64,000 nt of DNA from Natronorubrum halophilum (GCF_003670115.1 NZ_QQTY01000001.1:930001-994000), one strand, 5' to 3'; positions 1 through 9,185 are shown, counted from the first letter of the stretch. A program made the numbers and translations. Notes: generated from the letters alone by a model not told the origin.

Positions 1-1883
1 TCGGGCGCGTGAAACCGCTCGCGGCCGTACTCGAAGAGCGTGTAGCCGAGGATCGCCACGCCGAGTACCGTCAACACCGGGTAGAGGATGCTCGGTTCGG
101 CACCGGTGCCGACGAGCGTGTCGGGTGCCGTTCCAGTTCCGTCGGCGAACGAAACCATGTACGGGGTGATTCCCGAAATCCCGAGGAAGAAGACGAACAT
201 GCCGAATCCGATCCCGACCGGCCAGATACTGGCGTGATCGGCGTGTTCCGCCTGGTGCGACGCGTCGGCCGTCAGACCGCCGTCGGTGGCGGCCGCCGAG
301 TCGTCGACGAACTCGAGGCGACCGCTGGCGTAGCTCGGACGGCCGTCCCAGTTCTCGAGCGGCGGGGGCGACGGAATCGCCCACTCGGCGGTTCGGGAGT
401 ACGCCCACGGATTGTCGGGGGCGTCGGGACCCGACAGCCAGCTCTTGGCGAGCGTGTAGAACATGATCAGGAACGACGCACCGAGGACGAACGCCCCGGC
501 GGTCGCCATCCGGTGGTACAGTTGCAGTCCGACACCGTAATCGAAGACGCGACGCGGCGTCTCCCAGGCGAGGAACATCGGGAAGTACAGCAGGTTGAAC
601 CCGAGGAAGTAGACCGCGAAGTGGAGTTTCCCCAGCGTCTCGGAGTACATCTTCCCGGTGATTTTGGGCCACCAGTAGTAGAGGCCGCCGATCAGCGCAG
701 TTACCCCCGAAACCATCACGTAGTGGAAGTGAGCGACGACCCAGTAGGTGCCACGGAACTCGAAGTCCAACACGACGGCCCCGAGGAAGACCCCGGTGAT
801 CCCGCCGAGGATGAACAGGACAAGCGCACCCAGCGAGAAGAGAAACGGCGTGGTAAATCGGACCCGTCCCTTGACCATCGTGTAGATCAGCGCGAAGACC
901 ATCAGGTCGAAGGGCAGCGAAATCCCGATCGTCGTCGCCATGAACAGCGTCTTGATCTCGAGGTTGATGGTGGTCAGGAACATGTGGTGCATCCAGACCA
1001 GGAAGGACTGGACGGCCACGAGGACCATCGCGATGATGACCCACTTCCGACCGACGAGTCGCCGGCCGGTGAAGGTCTGGAACGTCTCGAACATGATCCC
1101 CAGTGCGGGGAAGAAGACGATGTACACCTCCGGATGGCCGAAGAACCAGAACAGGTGCGCCCACAGCAGGCTCGAGCCCTGGTCGGTCGCAAAGTACTGC
1201 GTCAGGAAGATGCGGTCGCTCGCCTGCAGTAACAGGGCGGCGAGCAGCGCGGCGAAGGCGAACAGCATCATCCAGACCGTCAGCAGCCACGACCAGGTGA
1301 AAAGCGGCATGTTCCAGAGGCCGAGCCCTTCCGCCCGCGAACGGTGAATCGTCGTGAGGAAGTTCACCGTCCCGATCGTGATCGAGAAGACGAACAGAAT
1401 CAAAGCCAGGATCGCCGCGTTCCCCCCGGTGGCCGCCTCCATCGCGGTCGTGTACATCGGCACGTTCAGCGGGGCGTACATCGTCCACCCGCCGGAGAAC
1501 GTCTGCCCCTGAAAGAACGAGATTCCGAACAGGATTCCCGAAAACAGGTAAAACCAGTAGCTCATCGCGTTCAATCGCGGAAACGCGAGATCCTTTGCAC
1601 CGATCTGCAGCGGGACGAGATAGTTCGCGAAGCCGGTCGCGATCGGAGACAGGAACCAGAAAACCATCAACAACCCGTGAGCCGAGACGGCCTGATTGTA
1701 TTCGCTTCCCGTGAGGAACCCCGTGCCGCCGGCATCCCACAACTGAATGCGAAACAGCATCGCGAGGACGCCGCCCAGCAGCAAGAAGAACAGCGCCGTC
1801 GCCAGATAGAGGACCCCGACGTCCTTGTGGTTCGTCGTCACGAGCCACCGCTTGATGCTCGTCATCGGGGGAAGGTCGCTCAT
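1..1883 (-). CDS. coxA: Cytochrome c oxidase (haem-copper) subunit I, 3' end cut by window edge
   Basis: Main membrane subunit of an aa3/ba3-type terminal oxidase: it reduces O2 at a haem-CuB centre and pumps protons. The minus-strand frame opens with MSDLPPMTSIKRWLVTTNHK and runs at least 627 residues off the left edge. Visible landmarks are FGHPEVYIVFFP (CuB His and cross-linked Tyr), WMHHMF (two CuB His) and VAHFHYVM (haem ligands), set in about 12 hydrophobic helices. The segment after them (SGPDAPDNPWAYSRTAEW, then a long soluble stretch and further helices) fits the long haloarchaeal form. Start chosen at the first ATG of the frame. No other oxidase subunit lies in the window. Confidence 0.95.
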   Translation of the reverse strand, partial: MSDLPPMTSIKRWLVTTNHKDVGVLYLATALFFLLLGGVLAMLFRIQLWDAGGTGFLTGSEYNQAVSAHGLLMVFWFLSPIATGFANYLVPLQIGAKDLAFPRLNAMSYWFYLFSGILFGISFFQGQTFSGGWTMYAPLNVPMYTTAMEAATGGNAAILALILFVFSITIGTVNFLTTIHRSRAEGLGLWNMPLFTWSWLLTVWMMLFAFAALLAALLLQASDRIFLTQYFATDQGSSLLWAHLFWFFGHPEVYIVFFPALGIMFETFQTFTGRRLVGRKWVIIAMVLVAVQSFLVWMHHMFLTTINLEIKTLFMATTIGISLPFDLMVFALIYTMVKGRVRFTTPFLFSLGALVLFILGGITGVFLGAVVLDFEFRGTYWVVAHFHYVMVSGVTALIGGLYYWWPKITGKMYSETLGKLHFAVYFLGFNLLYFPMFLAWETPRRVFDYGVGLQLYHRMATAGAFVLGASFLIMFYTLAKSWLSGPDAPDNPWAYSRTAEWAIPSPPPLENWDGRPSYASGRLEFVDDSAAATDGGLTADASHQAEHADHASIWPVGIGFGMFVFFLGISGITPYMVSFADGTGTAPDTLVGTGAEPSILYPVLTVLGVAILGYTLFEYGRERFHAP

Positions 1884-2486
1884 CGCCGGATCACCCGCTG
1901 GGCAGCGGCGATCGCTCGAGGAACCCACCGAACCAGCCCGATCCGACGCACAGTCCTCAGCCCACGTCCGCGAGACACGAGGTCCATTGACAGAGTGTTT
2001 CTCACTGATTTCGTGTATCAACGTATGGGGCGCATTTGCAAGGTGTCGGTAGCTGGGGGCGTTGGAGCCTCTCCGGACGGACGTTCGAGTTACCAGCCAC
2101 GCCGTAACGATGTCTCAGTTCGCGTGTCGACGATCCGTAGCCTCTCCGCTTTCGGATCTCGAGGCACGACGTAATCGGTACCGAGCCGTGCGAGCGATAG
2201 TAGCTGCTACACGTCAATGGACGCCTAGTTGCACGGTGGTTGTGCGATCGGTTTGTGCATACGTACGATTTGCGATCGGTTTATCGATACGTACGATTGC
2301 CACAGTAATTACCGATTGCTCGTCTGACGATCCGGGTAAAACCGGCCCTTATACGTGTGCAACTCCTCCGATCGATAACGAGAGATGTTGCACTGTGCGT
2401 CTCCCGGTCCGTAAAGGACGTCTGGGGACAGAACAGTCGTGTATCGATCACGGGCGCATCACAGAATCAACGCTCGTGTACACATC
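1884..2486. other. Intergenic region between coxA and the receiver gene, no gene seen
   Basis: About 600 bases separate the divergent coxA and receiver genes. Short open frames here have no haloarchaeal protein character (they are not acidic and resemble nothing). It is locally AT-richer than its surroundings, holds the tandem repeat at 2243-2298 and a TATA-like cttatacg near 2350. It most likely carries the regulatory regions of both flanking genes. Confidence 0.6.
2243..2298. repeat. Tandem 28-bp direct repeat, two copies
   Basis: Copy 1 (2243-2270) and copy 2 (2271-2298) are directly adjacent and match at 25 of 28 positions. Each begins tgcgatcggttt and ends atacgtacgatt, and the differences are confined to the four central bases. 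Each contains the palindromes tacgta/cgtacg. Placed between divergent promoters, it looks like a double operator. Confidence 0.75.
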
Positions 2487-2951
2487 ATGTCCGATCATCA
2501 CTTCAAACGGGTCGCCGAAGAGACGGCCGAAATCCTCCTCGTCGAGGATAACCCGGGCGATATTCGCCTAACAGAAGAGGCGTTCAAAGCGACGGATACC
2601 GAGACAACGCTTCACTCCATCACCACCGGTGATCGCGCCGTCGACTTTCTGACGCGGCAGATTGCTACCGAATCCGCATCGCTTCCCGATTTCGTTCTTC
2701 TCGATTTGAATTTGCCGGGGAAAAACGGCTGTGAAGTGCTCGAAGCGATCAGAAGCGATCCGCAACTCAAACCGCTTCCCGTGATCGTGCTCACGAGTTC
2801 CGAAGCCGCGGAAGACATCGAACGGTGCTACGACGCACGCGCCAACGCCTATCTGACGAAACCGAAGGGGCCGGACGAGTTCGAGGCACTCGCGAAAGCG
2901 GTCGAGAAGTTCTGGTTCGAACAGGCACGGTTTCCGTCGCCTCTACGGTAA
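2487..2951 (+). CDS. Stand-alone response regulator receiver protein (CheY/Rcp1-like)
   Basis: A 154-residue single-domain receiver. The acidic pocket is EILLVEDNPGD, the phospho-accepting Asp lies in VLLDLNLPGKNG, followed by the Thr/Ser switch in VIVLTSSEA and the Lys in AYLTKPKGPDE. There is no output domain, so it probably relays phosphate from a histidine kinase or works by protein contact, as Rcp1-type regulators do. The start at ATG 2487 (MSDHHFKRVAEET) is preferred over an upstream in-frame ATG at 2439 because the upstream residues are non-acidic. No kinase gene is adjacent; the nearest is at 60.9 kb. Confidence 0.9.
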   Translation: MSDHHFKRVAEETAEILLVEDNPGDIRLTEEAFKATDTETTLHSITTGDRAVDFLTRQIATESASLPDFVLLDLNLPGKNGCEVLEAIRSDPQLKPLPVIVLTSSEAAEDIERCYDARANAYLTKPKGPDEFEALAKAVEKFWFEQARFPSPLR

Positions 2952-3010
2952 CGACGTCTGCGAGGCGGGACAGAGCGACCATCCACGGTGAGTCGGCGAG
3001 CGAAAGCCCG

Positions 3011-3868
3011 CTACGTCCCGTCGGCGTGGGAAAAGACGAATTCCCGAACCAGTTTGCCGGCGAGCGAGGCGGCCTGTCCGTCGTCTCGGTCGTTGACCTC
3101 GACGACGTCGAACCCGCCCGAGCGGGGGGCCACCTCGCGGACGATATCGCGCATGTCACGGGACTCGAGGCCGAACGGCTCCGTCGTCCCCGTCCCCGGC
3201 GCGTACGCGGGATCGGCAGCGTCGATGTCGACGCTCAGGTAGACGGTCCGTCCCTCGAGTCGGTCCCCGAACGACCAGTCCGCGATATCCCTCGGCGGGA
3301 CGACGGTCACGTCGTCCTCGCTCGCACGGTCCCACTCCGCTTCGCTTCCCGTTCGCACGCCGAGGAGGACGACCTCCTCGACGGCGTCGACCTCGAGAAT
3401 CCGTCGCGTGACGGCGGCGTGGGAGAGTTCGTTCCCGGCGTAGGCGTCGTACAAGTCAAGGTGAGCGTCCAGACAGACTACCACCTCGGGTTCGACCGCG
3501 CGGACGCCGGCGAGCGAGACGCTGTGTTCGCCGCCAAGCATCAGCGGGATGGCGTCGTCCCAGACGACGTCGCGCAGGGTTCCCGTGAGGTACTCGAGGT
3601 ACTCCGCGGCGTCGTCCCAGGCGGGGACGTCGCCGCGGTCTTCGACGGCGAGGTCCGAGAAGTGCCGGTCCGTCCGGTGGTCGTAATCGTCGAACGGCTC
3701 CGCAAAAGTTCGAATGCGTCGGGGACCGAATCGAGTCCCCGGCTGAAAGGTCGTCGAGACGTCCAGGGGCGCACCGACGACCACGAAGTTCGGCCCGTCA
3801 CGATCGGGATCAACCGCCTGATCCGCCGTATCGGTCTCCTCGCGTTCGTCACTCGCCCCGGGAAACAT
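3011..3868 (-). CDS. speB: Agmatinase/arginase-family ureohydrolase
   Basis: A 285-residue ureohydrolase. Manganese ligands are visible in GGEHSVS, CLDAHLDLYD and LSVDIDAADPAYAPGTGTTE, all in family order. Agmatinases split agmatine or agmatine-like groups, releasing urea. The start codon shares one base with the eIF5A stop codon directly upstream, so the two are co-translated. In Haloferax volcanii an agmatinase-like protein is thought to complete deoxyhypusine from an agmatine-modified eIF5A; the arrangement here fits that role better than free polyamine synthesis. The substrate is inferred. Confidence 0.9.
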   Translation of the reverse strand: MFPGASDEREETDTADQAVDPDRDGPNFVVVGAPLDVSTTFQPGTRFGPRRIRTFAEPFDDYDHRTDRHFSDLAVEDRGDVPAWDDAAEYLEYLTGTLRDVVWDDAIPLMLGGEHSVSLAGVRAVEPEVVVCLDAHLDLYDAYAGNELSHAAVTRRILEVDAVEEVVLLGVRTGSEAEWDRASEDDVTVVPPRDIADWSFGDRLEGRTVYLSVDIDAADPAYAPGTGTTEPFGLESRDMRDIVREVAPRSGGFDVVEVNDRDDGQAASLAGKLVREFVFSHADGT

Positions 3869-4242
3869 CAGACGATCTTTCGCTGGTCTTCCATCTCGAG
3901 GTACTCGATGTTCTCGTCGGGGGAGACGTCGACGTCCTCGGGAATGCGCATCGTGAGCGTCTCGTACGTTTCAAGGTCCATGACCTGCATGTCGTTGCCG
4001 TCGACGGAGACGACCTGACCGTTCTTCCGCTCGATGATCGGGACCCAGATCTTCGCGTCGACGGGCTGGGAGAGCGAGCGCTTCTTCCCGTCGAAGACAC
4101 CTTTGGCCTCGACTCGAGCCTTGGCGCTGCCGTGTTTACCGGGTTTGGCGGTCGAGTAGGCGTTGATCTTACAGGCTGCGTCGTCGATCATGACGTAGCT
4201 TCCTTCCTGGAGTTCGCGAACTTCGGTCTGCTGTTTCGCCAT
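3868..4242 (-). CDS. eif5a: Translation initiation factor 5A (aIF-5A)
   Basis: A 124-residue factor that rescues stalled ribosomes, particularly at proline runs. The modified lysine loop reads [13 protein letters not shown]; the Lys in PGKHG is the deoxyhypusination site. The N-terminal SH3-like barrel is followed by an OB-fold domain with acidic halophilic surface ([19 protein letters not shown]). First gene of a two-gene operon with the agmatinase. Transcription probably starts at or next to the ATG because a TATA box lies about 28 bases upstream. Confidence 0.97.
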   Translation of the reverse strand: MAKQQTEVRELQEGSYVMIDDAACKINAYSTAKPGKHGSAKARVEAKGVFDGKKRSLSQPVDAKIWVPIIERKNGQVVSVDGNDMQVMDLETYETLTMRIPEDVDVSPDENIEYLEMEDQRKIV

Positions 4243-4265
4243 GTCCCGGCGTAATCAACCGACGG

Positions 4266-4274
4266 CCATAAACC
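4266..4274 (-). promoter_or_regulatory. TATA box of the eIF5A-agmatinase operon
   Basis: On the minus strand ggtttatgg is centred about 28 bases before the eIF5A start codon, the spacing expected for a leaderless archaeal transcript. Confidence 0.6.
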
Positions 4275-4427
4275 GTTTGGAATGGACGCTGCCCCGAGGT
4301 CGGTCGGACTGGCGGACGGAAACCGGACAACCGCTTCTCGGTCGCCCGTTCGGGCGAGATCTGTCACTCGAGACGATCGCCCAGCAGTGATGGTTCCGGC
4401 CGTCCTCGGGGTCGGCGGGACGGAGTA

Positions 4428-5522
4428 CTACGCGGCGTCCGCGTCGGTAGTCCACCGAAATCCGCTCGGCTCGAGCGGCGGCACGAGCGGGCTCGTCGGC
4501 AACCCGTCGCCGACCGCGGAGTCGTTGTACGCCCGCGGCGCGACGTCGTTTGGGCCGTCGGGGTAGTACAGCGACGCCAGCGTCTGGATGTGACCGCGGC
4601 CGACGCCGAGTTCGAACTGGCCGCCGCCGTACAGCCGAATCCCGCGTTCGTCGCAGTGGGCGAGCGTCTCGAGGAGCGACTCGAGCGAGCCGAACCGCGA
4701 GGGTTTGATGTTGAGCCAGTCGGGCTCCCACGGGAGCGCTTCGACGTCCTCGAGTCCGTCAATCGGGGCGTCCCACGACGTCCGAGCGCGGACGGCAGGA
4801 TCGTCGAACAGCGGCTCCGTCTCGTCGGTCAGCGCGGGGTCCTCGATGACGGTCTCGGGGAAGGCCTCGAGCACCCGCCGATACAGTTCGGGATCGGCCG
4901 GCGTGTCGACCTCCGTCCCCTCGTACTGGCCTTTGAGGTCGAGAATGCGGATCGCGTCGGCCCCGACGGTTTCGTCGAGCGCCGTCACGACGCCGTCGTC
5001 CCACGCCGGGGTCGGATCCAGCTTGAACTCGAGACCGGGAACCCGCTCGCGGAGGCGCTCGAGTCGGTCGGTCGTCGGCGGATCGCCGAGTCGGGTGCTG
5101 GCGACGAACCGGACCGGTTCGAGCGAGCGGTCGAGCGCGCTCGCGACGGTCGTTCCCGCCTGGCGGAGGGCGAGATCGAGCGCCGCGCTCTCGAGCCCCC
5201 AGCGCCGGTAGTTTCGAAACACCTCGCGATCCGGCGCACCCGCCGGGAACAGATCGACCGACTCGAGGTGTGACGAGAAGGAATCGATCGTGTACTCGCC
5301 GGTCGAATCGGGCAGTCCCGACTCGGCCAGCGCGTCGTGGTCTGCCGTCTCGTAGGTGACGTCCTCGCCTCGACCGACCGCCGTTTCGCCGTCGGGACCG
5401 ACGCCGGACAGGGCGAACTCGGTGGTGACGCGGGTGAACTCGCTCGAGGTCTCGCGTTCGAGGCGCTCGCTCGAGACGTCGTCGATCGACAGCGACAGGT
5501 CGGCGATCCGCTCGTAGTCCAT
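4428..5522 (-). CDS. Enolase-superfamily protein (muconate lactonizing/o-succinylbenzoate synthase-like)
   Basis: 364 residues with the capping domain first and the barrel after. Candidate metal ligands are ILDLKGQYEG (Asp), VIEDPALTDE (Glu) and a following acidic segment; LEFKLDPTPAWDD and LNIKPSRFGSL supply the candidate catalytic lysines. The C-terminal GGGQFELGVGRGHIQTLASLYYPDGPND fits the enolase-superfamily barrel end (given here as a description, not a family signature). Substrate unknown: there are no menaquinone or sugar-acid genes beside it. TATA-like gttcttttcgg sits about 27 bases upstream of the ATG at 5522. It could be an epimerase or a lactonizing enzyme. Confidence 0.8.
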   Translation of the reverse strand: MDYERIADLSLSIDDVSSERLERETSSEFTRVTTEFALSGVGPDGETAVGRGEDVTYETADHDALAESGLPDSTGEYTIDSFSSHLESVDLFPAGAPDREVFRNYRRWGLESAALDLALRQAGTTVASALDRSLEPVRFVASTRLGDPPTTDRLERLRERVPGLEFKLDPTPAWDDGVVTALDETVGADAIRILDLKGQYEGTEVDTPADPELYRRVLEAFPETVIEDPALTDETEPLFDDPAVRARTSWDAPIDGLEDVEALPWEPDWLNIKPSRFGSLESLLETLAHCDERGIRLYGGGQFELGVGRGHIQTLASLYYPDGPNDVAPRAYNDSAVGDGLPTSPLVPPLEPSGFRWTTDADAA

Positions 5523-5602
5523 ACCGGACGGACGGCTGCAACCGAAAAGAACGTTTCACCGGGAGCGGGAGGCGATAGGTTGCAACTGCCTCGCGCTCGG
5601 GT

Positions 5603-7249
5603 TCACTCGTCGCCCCGTCGCTGGCGCAGGTTCTGTCGCGTAAACTGCGGTCGGACGCGCGTCGAGCGCGGTTTGCGGAACGATCGGTAGAGTTGAATCG
5701 TCACCGCGACCGAGAAGACCGCTGCGATGACCGACGCCTCGGGTGCCCCGAGCGCGTAGAGGACGCCCATGGAAAACAGCGACATCGTGAGTAACATGCC
5801 GTAGACCAGCCGCTTTGCGAGCGTGTTGAAGACGTTCTCCGAGTCTTCGACGCCGATACGGACGTAGAGGTCGTCGCGGTCGAGCCGATCTAACGTGCGC
5901 TCGGCTTTGGGTGCCAGCCGGGTCAGCGATTCGCCGGTTCGGCGGAGTTGCTCGCCCGATTCGCGGAGGTACTGGCGGACGGACTCCTCGCGATAGCCCT
6001 GTTCGGTGAGGTAGTCGGTCGCGGTCTCGATGAAGTCGAACTCCGGATCGAGCGTGACGCAGACGCCTTCGACGACGGTCGCGACGCGGAGGACGAGCGC
6101 GAGGTTTTTCGGCAGTCGGAACGGGAATTCGTAGATCGAGTCCTCGATCTGGCCGATGATCTGGTTTACCCGATACTGTTCGATATCCTGGCCGCGCGCG
6201 TCCTGAATAGCCAGTTCCATCACGTCGGCCATCACCGTCCGGTCGGCCTCCGGTGAGAGCGTGCCGATCTCGGTCAGCGCGTCGAGGATGGCGTCGATGT
6301 CCCGGTTGGCGACCGCGATGTAGAAGTCGACGATCTTTCCCTGGACGAAGTCGTCGACCCGGCCGGACATCCCGAAGTCGTAGAAGACGATCCGGCCGTC
6401 GTCGGTCACCGCGAGGTTGCCCGGGTGCGGGTCGGCGTGAAAGATCCCGTCGTCGATGATCATCTGCAGGTACGACCGCTGGAGGTTCTCCGCGACCTGC
6501 GTTCGGTCGACGCCCTTCCGGTCGAGTTCCTCGACGTCGTTGATCTTCGTCCCCTCGAGGTACTCCATCGTGAGCACGCGCGGCCCCGAGTGGCTCTCGA
6601 TCACGTCGGGGATGACGAACCGGTCGTCGTCCGCGAAGTTGGCGCGGATCTCCCGTAACATCGTCGCCTCGCGCTCGTAGTCCATCTCCTCGCGAATGGT
6701 CTTTGCGAACTCGTCGGCGAGGTTCTCGAGGGAGAACGCTCGAGAATCGTCGACGAAGTAGAGGAGGATCGGCAGCGACCATCGGACGACCCGGAGATCC
6801 GCCGCCACCAAGTCCTCGATGTCCGGCCGCCGAACCTTTACGGCGACTTCGCGGCCGGTGTGGCTCTCTGGAGCCGACTGCGGCCCGTCAGTCCCAGTCT
6901 CGATGCGCGCTCGATACACCTGTCCGAGGCTCGCCCCGCTGATCGCCTCGGTCTCGAACTCCTCGAAGCGGTCGTCTAGCGGCCCGAGTTCGTCCTCGAT
7001 CACCCGCCTGGCGGCGGTCCACTCGGCGGGCGGCACCTCGTCCTGGAGCGCCGCGAGAACGTCGATGTAGGCCGGCGGCAACACGTCGGGCCGGGTCGAG
7101 AGCAGTTGACCGAGTTTGATGAACGTCGGACCGAGCGTCAACAGCGACTCGAGCAGGACCTCGGCGCGGTGGCGGTGGGTCTCGGCGTCGACCCGGCGCG
7201 GACGGCCGAACAGGAGAAACCGACGACGGTCGCGGGCGTACGCGAGCAA
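5603..7249 (-). CDS. ABC1/UbiB (AarF) family atypical kinase, 5' end uncertain
   Basis: About 548 residues from a TTG codon. It has the ABC1 signature: TFIKLGQLLSTRPD (KxGQ motif), an alanine-type nucleotide loop in SGASLGQVYRA, FAKTIREEMDYEREA, then FHADPHPGNLAV and IVFYDFGMSG as catalytic and metal motifs, and two hydrophobic C-terminal helices. UbiB proteins are ATPases acting in isoprenoid quinone/lipid metabolism at the membrane. The in-frame sequence before the TTG still reads like protein (SLRAYKRFVLVAWQFLPLL) but meets a TGA at 7316-7318 with no good start, so the true start is probably farther upstream with a 1-base shift near 7306. Follows Hsp20 on the same strand. Confidence 0.88.
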   Translation of the reverse strand: MLAYARDRRRFLLFGRPRRVDAETHRHRAEVLLESLLTLGPTFIKLGQLLSTRPDVLPPAYIDVLAALQDEVPPAEWTAARRVIEDELGPLDDRFEEFETEAISGASLGQVYRARIETGTDGPQSAPESHTGREVAVKVRRPDIEDLVAADLRVVRWSLPILLYFVDDSRAFSLENLADEFAKTIREEMDYEREATMLREIRANFADDDRFVIPDVIESHSGPRVLTMEYLEGTKINDVEELDRKGVDRTQVAENLQRSYLQMIIDDGIFHADPHPGNLAVTDDGRIVFYDFGMSGRVDDFVQGKIVDFYIAVANRDIDAILDALTEIGTLSPEADRTVMADVMELAIQDARGQDIEQYRVNQIIGQIEDSIYEFPFRLPKNLALVLRVATVVEGVCVTLDPEFDFIETATDYLTEQGYREESVRQYLRESGEQLRRTGESLTRLAPKAERTLDRLDRDDLYVRIGVEDSENVFNTLAKRLVYGMLLTMSLFSMGVLYALGAPEASVIAAVFSVAVTIQLYRSFRKPRSTRVRPQFTRQNLRQRRGDE

Positions 7250-7325
7250 CAGCGGGAGGAACTGCCACGCGACGAGAACGAATCGCTTGTATGCGCGGAG
7301 GGAGACCAGTCTCGGTCACCCCATG

Positions 7326-7691
7326 TTAGCCGGCGTCCTCGTCGACGACGTCGATGGTCGTCTCTCCACCCGAAGACAACTTGGGCAGCGTCAACTCGAG
7401 GACGCCGCGTTCCACCGTCGCCTCCGATTCCGTTTCGACCGCGTCCGCGGGCAAAGGAAGTTCGACATCGAGAAAGAGCGACCGGTTCTCCTCGAGGTAA
7501 CGATAGTCCTCGTTGGGGTCTTTTTCGCGGTGAGCCTCGATCGAGATGCGGCCGTCCTCGACCGTCAGGGTGAGCGAGTCGGCGGTAACACCGGGGACGT
7601 CGAGGACGAGCAGATAGGCGTCCTCGCTCTCGAGAAGGTCGAAGAAAACGTCCTCGGAGAGATTCCCTAATGCATCGCGGAGCGCTGACAT
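7326..7691 (-). CDS. hsp20: Hsp20/alpha-crystallin small heat shock protein
   Basis: A 121-residue chaperone that holds unfolding proteins in solution. The alpha-crystallin domain covers nearly the whole chain: YLLVLDVPGVTADSLTLTVEDGRISIEAHRE, then the conserved GVLELTLPK near the end. It has only a short N-terminal arm (MSALRDALGNLSEDVFFDLL) and a short C-terminal tail. A TATA-like gctttttcg on the minus strand about 25 bases before the ATG supports this start and a leaderless mRNA. The much longer open frame through it is antisense to moeA. Confidence 0.92.
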   Translation of the reverse strand: MSALRDALGNLSEDVFFDLLESEDAYLLVLDVPGVTADSLTLTVEDGRISIEAHREKDPNEDYRYLEENRSLFLDVELPLPADAVETESEATVERGVLELTLPKLSSGGETTIDVVDEDAG

Positions 7692-7838
7692 AGCTACAGG
7701 TTCGAACGCGGATACGAAAAAGCCCGCGGTAGCGGCCGATTCGATGGGAACGATGGAAACTGGGTGCGTCCCCGATCCGGTTTCCGAGCGAACCCGTAGT
7801 CCCCCACGCTTTTGGCGTCCGGCGACCCGGTTCAGAGT

Positions 7839-9185
7839 ATGGAAGGAGCCGACAACGAGCGCAAGCGGTCCGGGTTCAAGGTACGGACCCCGGTCGACGA
7901 AGCGCGCCGAATACTCAGGGAGGCCGTCGTAGCGGGGCACGACGGAATCGGTATCGACGGCGACGATAGCGACGGTCCTGCGAGCGTCGGTGCCGGCGAC
8001 ATCCCGCCCACGACGGATACGGAACTCGTGGACATCGAACGCGCGGACGGGCGAGTGCTTGCCGCTCCCGTCGCGTCCGCCCGAAACGTCCCCCACTATC
8101 GGCGAGCGGCGATGGACGGCTACGCCGTTCGAGCCGCGGACACGTTCGGGGCCAGCGACCGCTCCCCCGAAGTGCTCCGAGTCGCAGCGGGAACCGGCCG
8201 CGACGCCGAAGTCGCGCCGGAAACGGCCGCCCGCGTTCACACCGGAAGTGCCCTTCCCGAGGGTGCGGACGCCGTCGTCATGATCGAACAGGTCACCGAA
8301 CTCGAGTCGGTCGACGAACTCGAGGTCGCCGACGCGGTCGCGGAGGGCGAAAACGTCGCGCCCGTCGGCGAGGATATCGAGGAGGACCAACGGCTCTACG
8401 CGGCCGGCCACCGGCTCCGGCCGTCGGATCTCGGCCTCCTGCGCTCTGCAGGCTACGCGAAGGTGTCGGTCGCGAAGCGGCCGACGGTCGGCGTGATCCC
8501 GACGGGCGAGGAACTCGTCTCGAGCGACCCGGGACCGGGCGAGGTCATCGAAACCAACGGACTCACGGTCTCCCGGCTGGTCGAGCGCTGGGGCGGCCGC
8601 TCGACGTACCGAGACGTCGTCACCGACGACCCCGAATCGCTGCGCGTGGCGATTCAGCGGGACCTGACGAAGGACGTGATCGTCACCACCGGCGGCTCTT
8701 CCGTCGGTCAACGCGACCTGCTGCCCGAGGTGATCGACGACCTCGGCGAGGTGCTCGTCCACGGCGTCGGCCTCAAACCCGGCCATCCCGTCTGTCTCGG
8801 CGTCGTCGAAGGGACGCCCGTACTCGCGCTGCCCGGCTACCCCGTCGCCTGTATCGTCAACGCCGTCCAGTTCCTGCGGCCGACCGTACGCTGGCTCGAG
8901 GGGACGACTCCGGATCCACACCCCACGACGCACGCGCGCCTCGAGCGAAAGATCCCGAGCGAACCCGGGACGCGAACGTTCGCGCGGGTACAACTCGAGG
9001 CGCGCGAGGAGACGGACCTCGAGGCCGACGAGCCGCAGTTCGTCGCAACTCCGACGCGAGCGAGCGGGTCGGGGGTGCTCTCGAGCGTCGCGCTCGCCGA
9101 CGGCTGGGTGGTCGTCGGCGATGACCGCGAGGGGATTCCGGCCGGCGAGAGGGTCGCCGTGGAGGACTGGGAACCGAACCCGTAA
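7839..9185 (+). CDS. moeA: Molybdopterin molybdenumtransferase MoeA (first copy)
   Basis: A 448-residue enzyme that inserts molybdate (or tungstate) into adenylated molybdopterin. Motifs: YRRAAMDGYAVRAADTFGAS (MoeA N-terminal), HTGSALPEGADAVVM, VGVIPTGEELVS, VTTGGSSVGQRDLLPEV, VLALPGYPVACIVN. A C-terminal barrel domain ends the chain. Start at ATG 7839 (MEGADNERKRS), since nine residues encoded before it have no family match and a TATA-like gcttttgg lies about 27 bases upstream. A second, longer moeA lies at 12859. Confidence 0.95.
   Translation: MEGADNERKRSGFKVRTPVDEARRILREAVVAGHDGIGIDGDDSDGPASVGAGDIPPTTDTELVDIERADGRVLAAPVASARNVPHYRRAAMDGYAVRAADTFGASDRSPEVLRVAAGTGRDAEVAPETAARVHTGSALPEGADAVVMIEQVTELESVDELEVADAVAEGENVAPVGEDIEEDQRLYAAGHRLRPSDLGLLRSAGYAKVSVAKRPTVGVIPTGEELVSSDPGPGEVIETNGLTVSRLVERWGGRSTYRDVVTDDPESLRVAIQRDLTKDVIVTTGGSSVGQRDLLPEVIDDLGEVLVHGVGLKPGHPVCLGVVEGTPVLALPGYPVACIVNAVQFLRPTVRWLEGTTPDPHPTTHARLERKIPSEPGTRTFARVQLEAREETDLEADEPQFVATPTRASGSGVLSSVALADGWVVVGDDREGIPAGERVAVEDWEPNP

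Noticed and set aside
9-1232. Long plus-strand open frame (407 codons)
   Set aside because: Antisense to coxA. The chain is charge-scrambled and repetitive in R/E/D, while the opposite strand holds all oxidase motifs.
2243-2298. Possible CRISPR repeat pair
   Set aside because: Only two directly adjacent units without spacers and no cas genes nearby.
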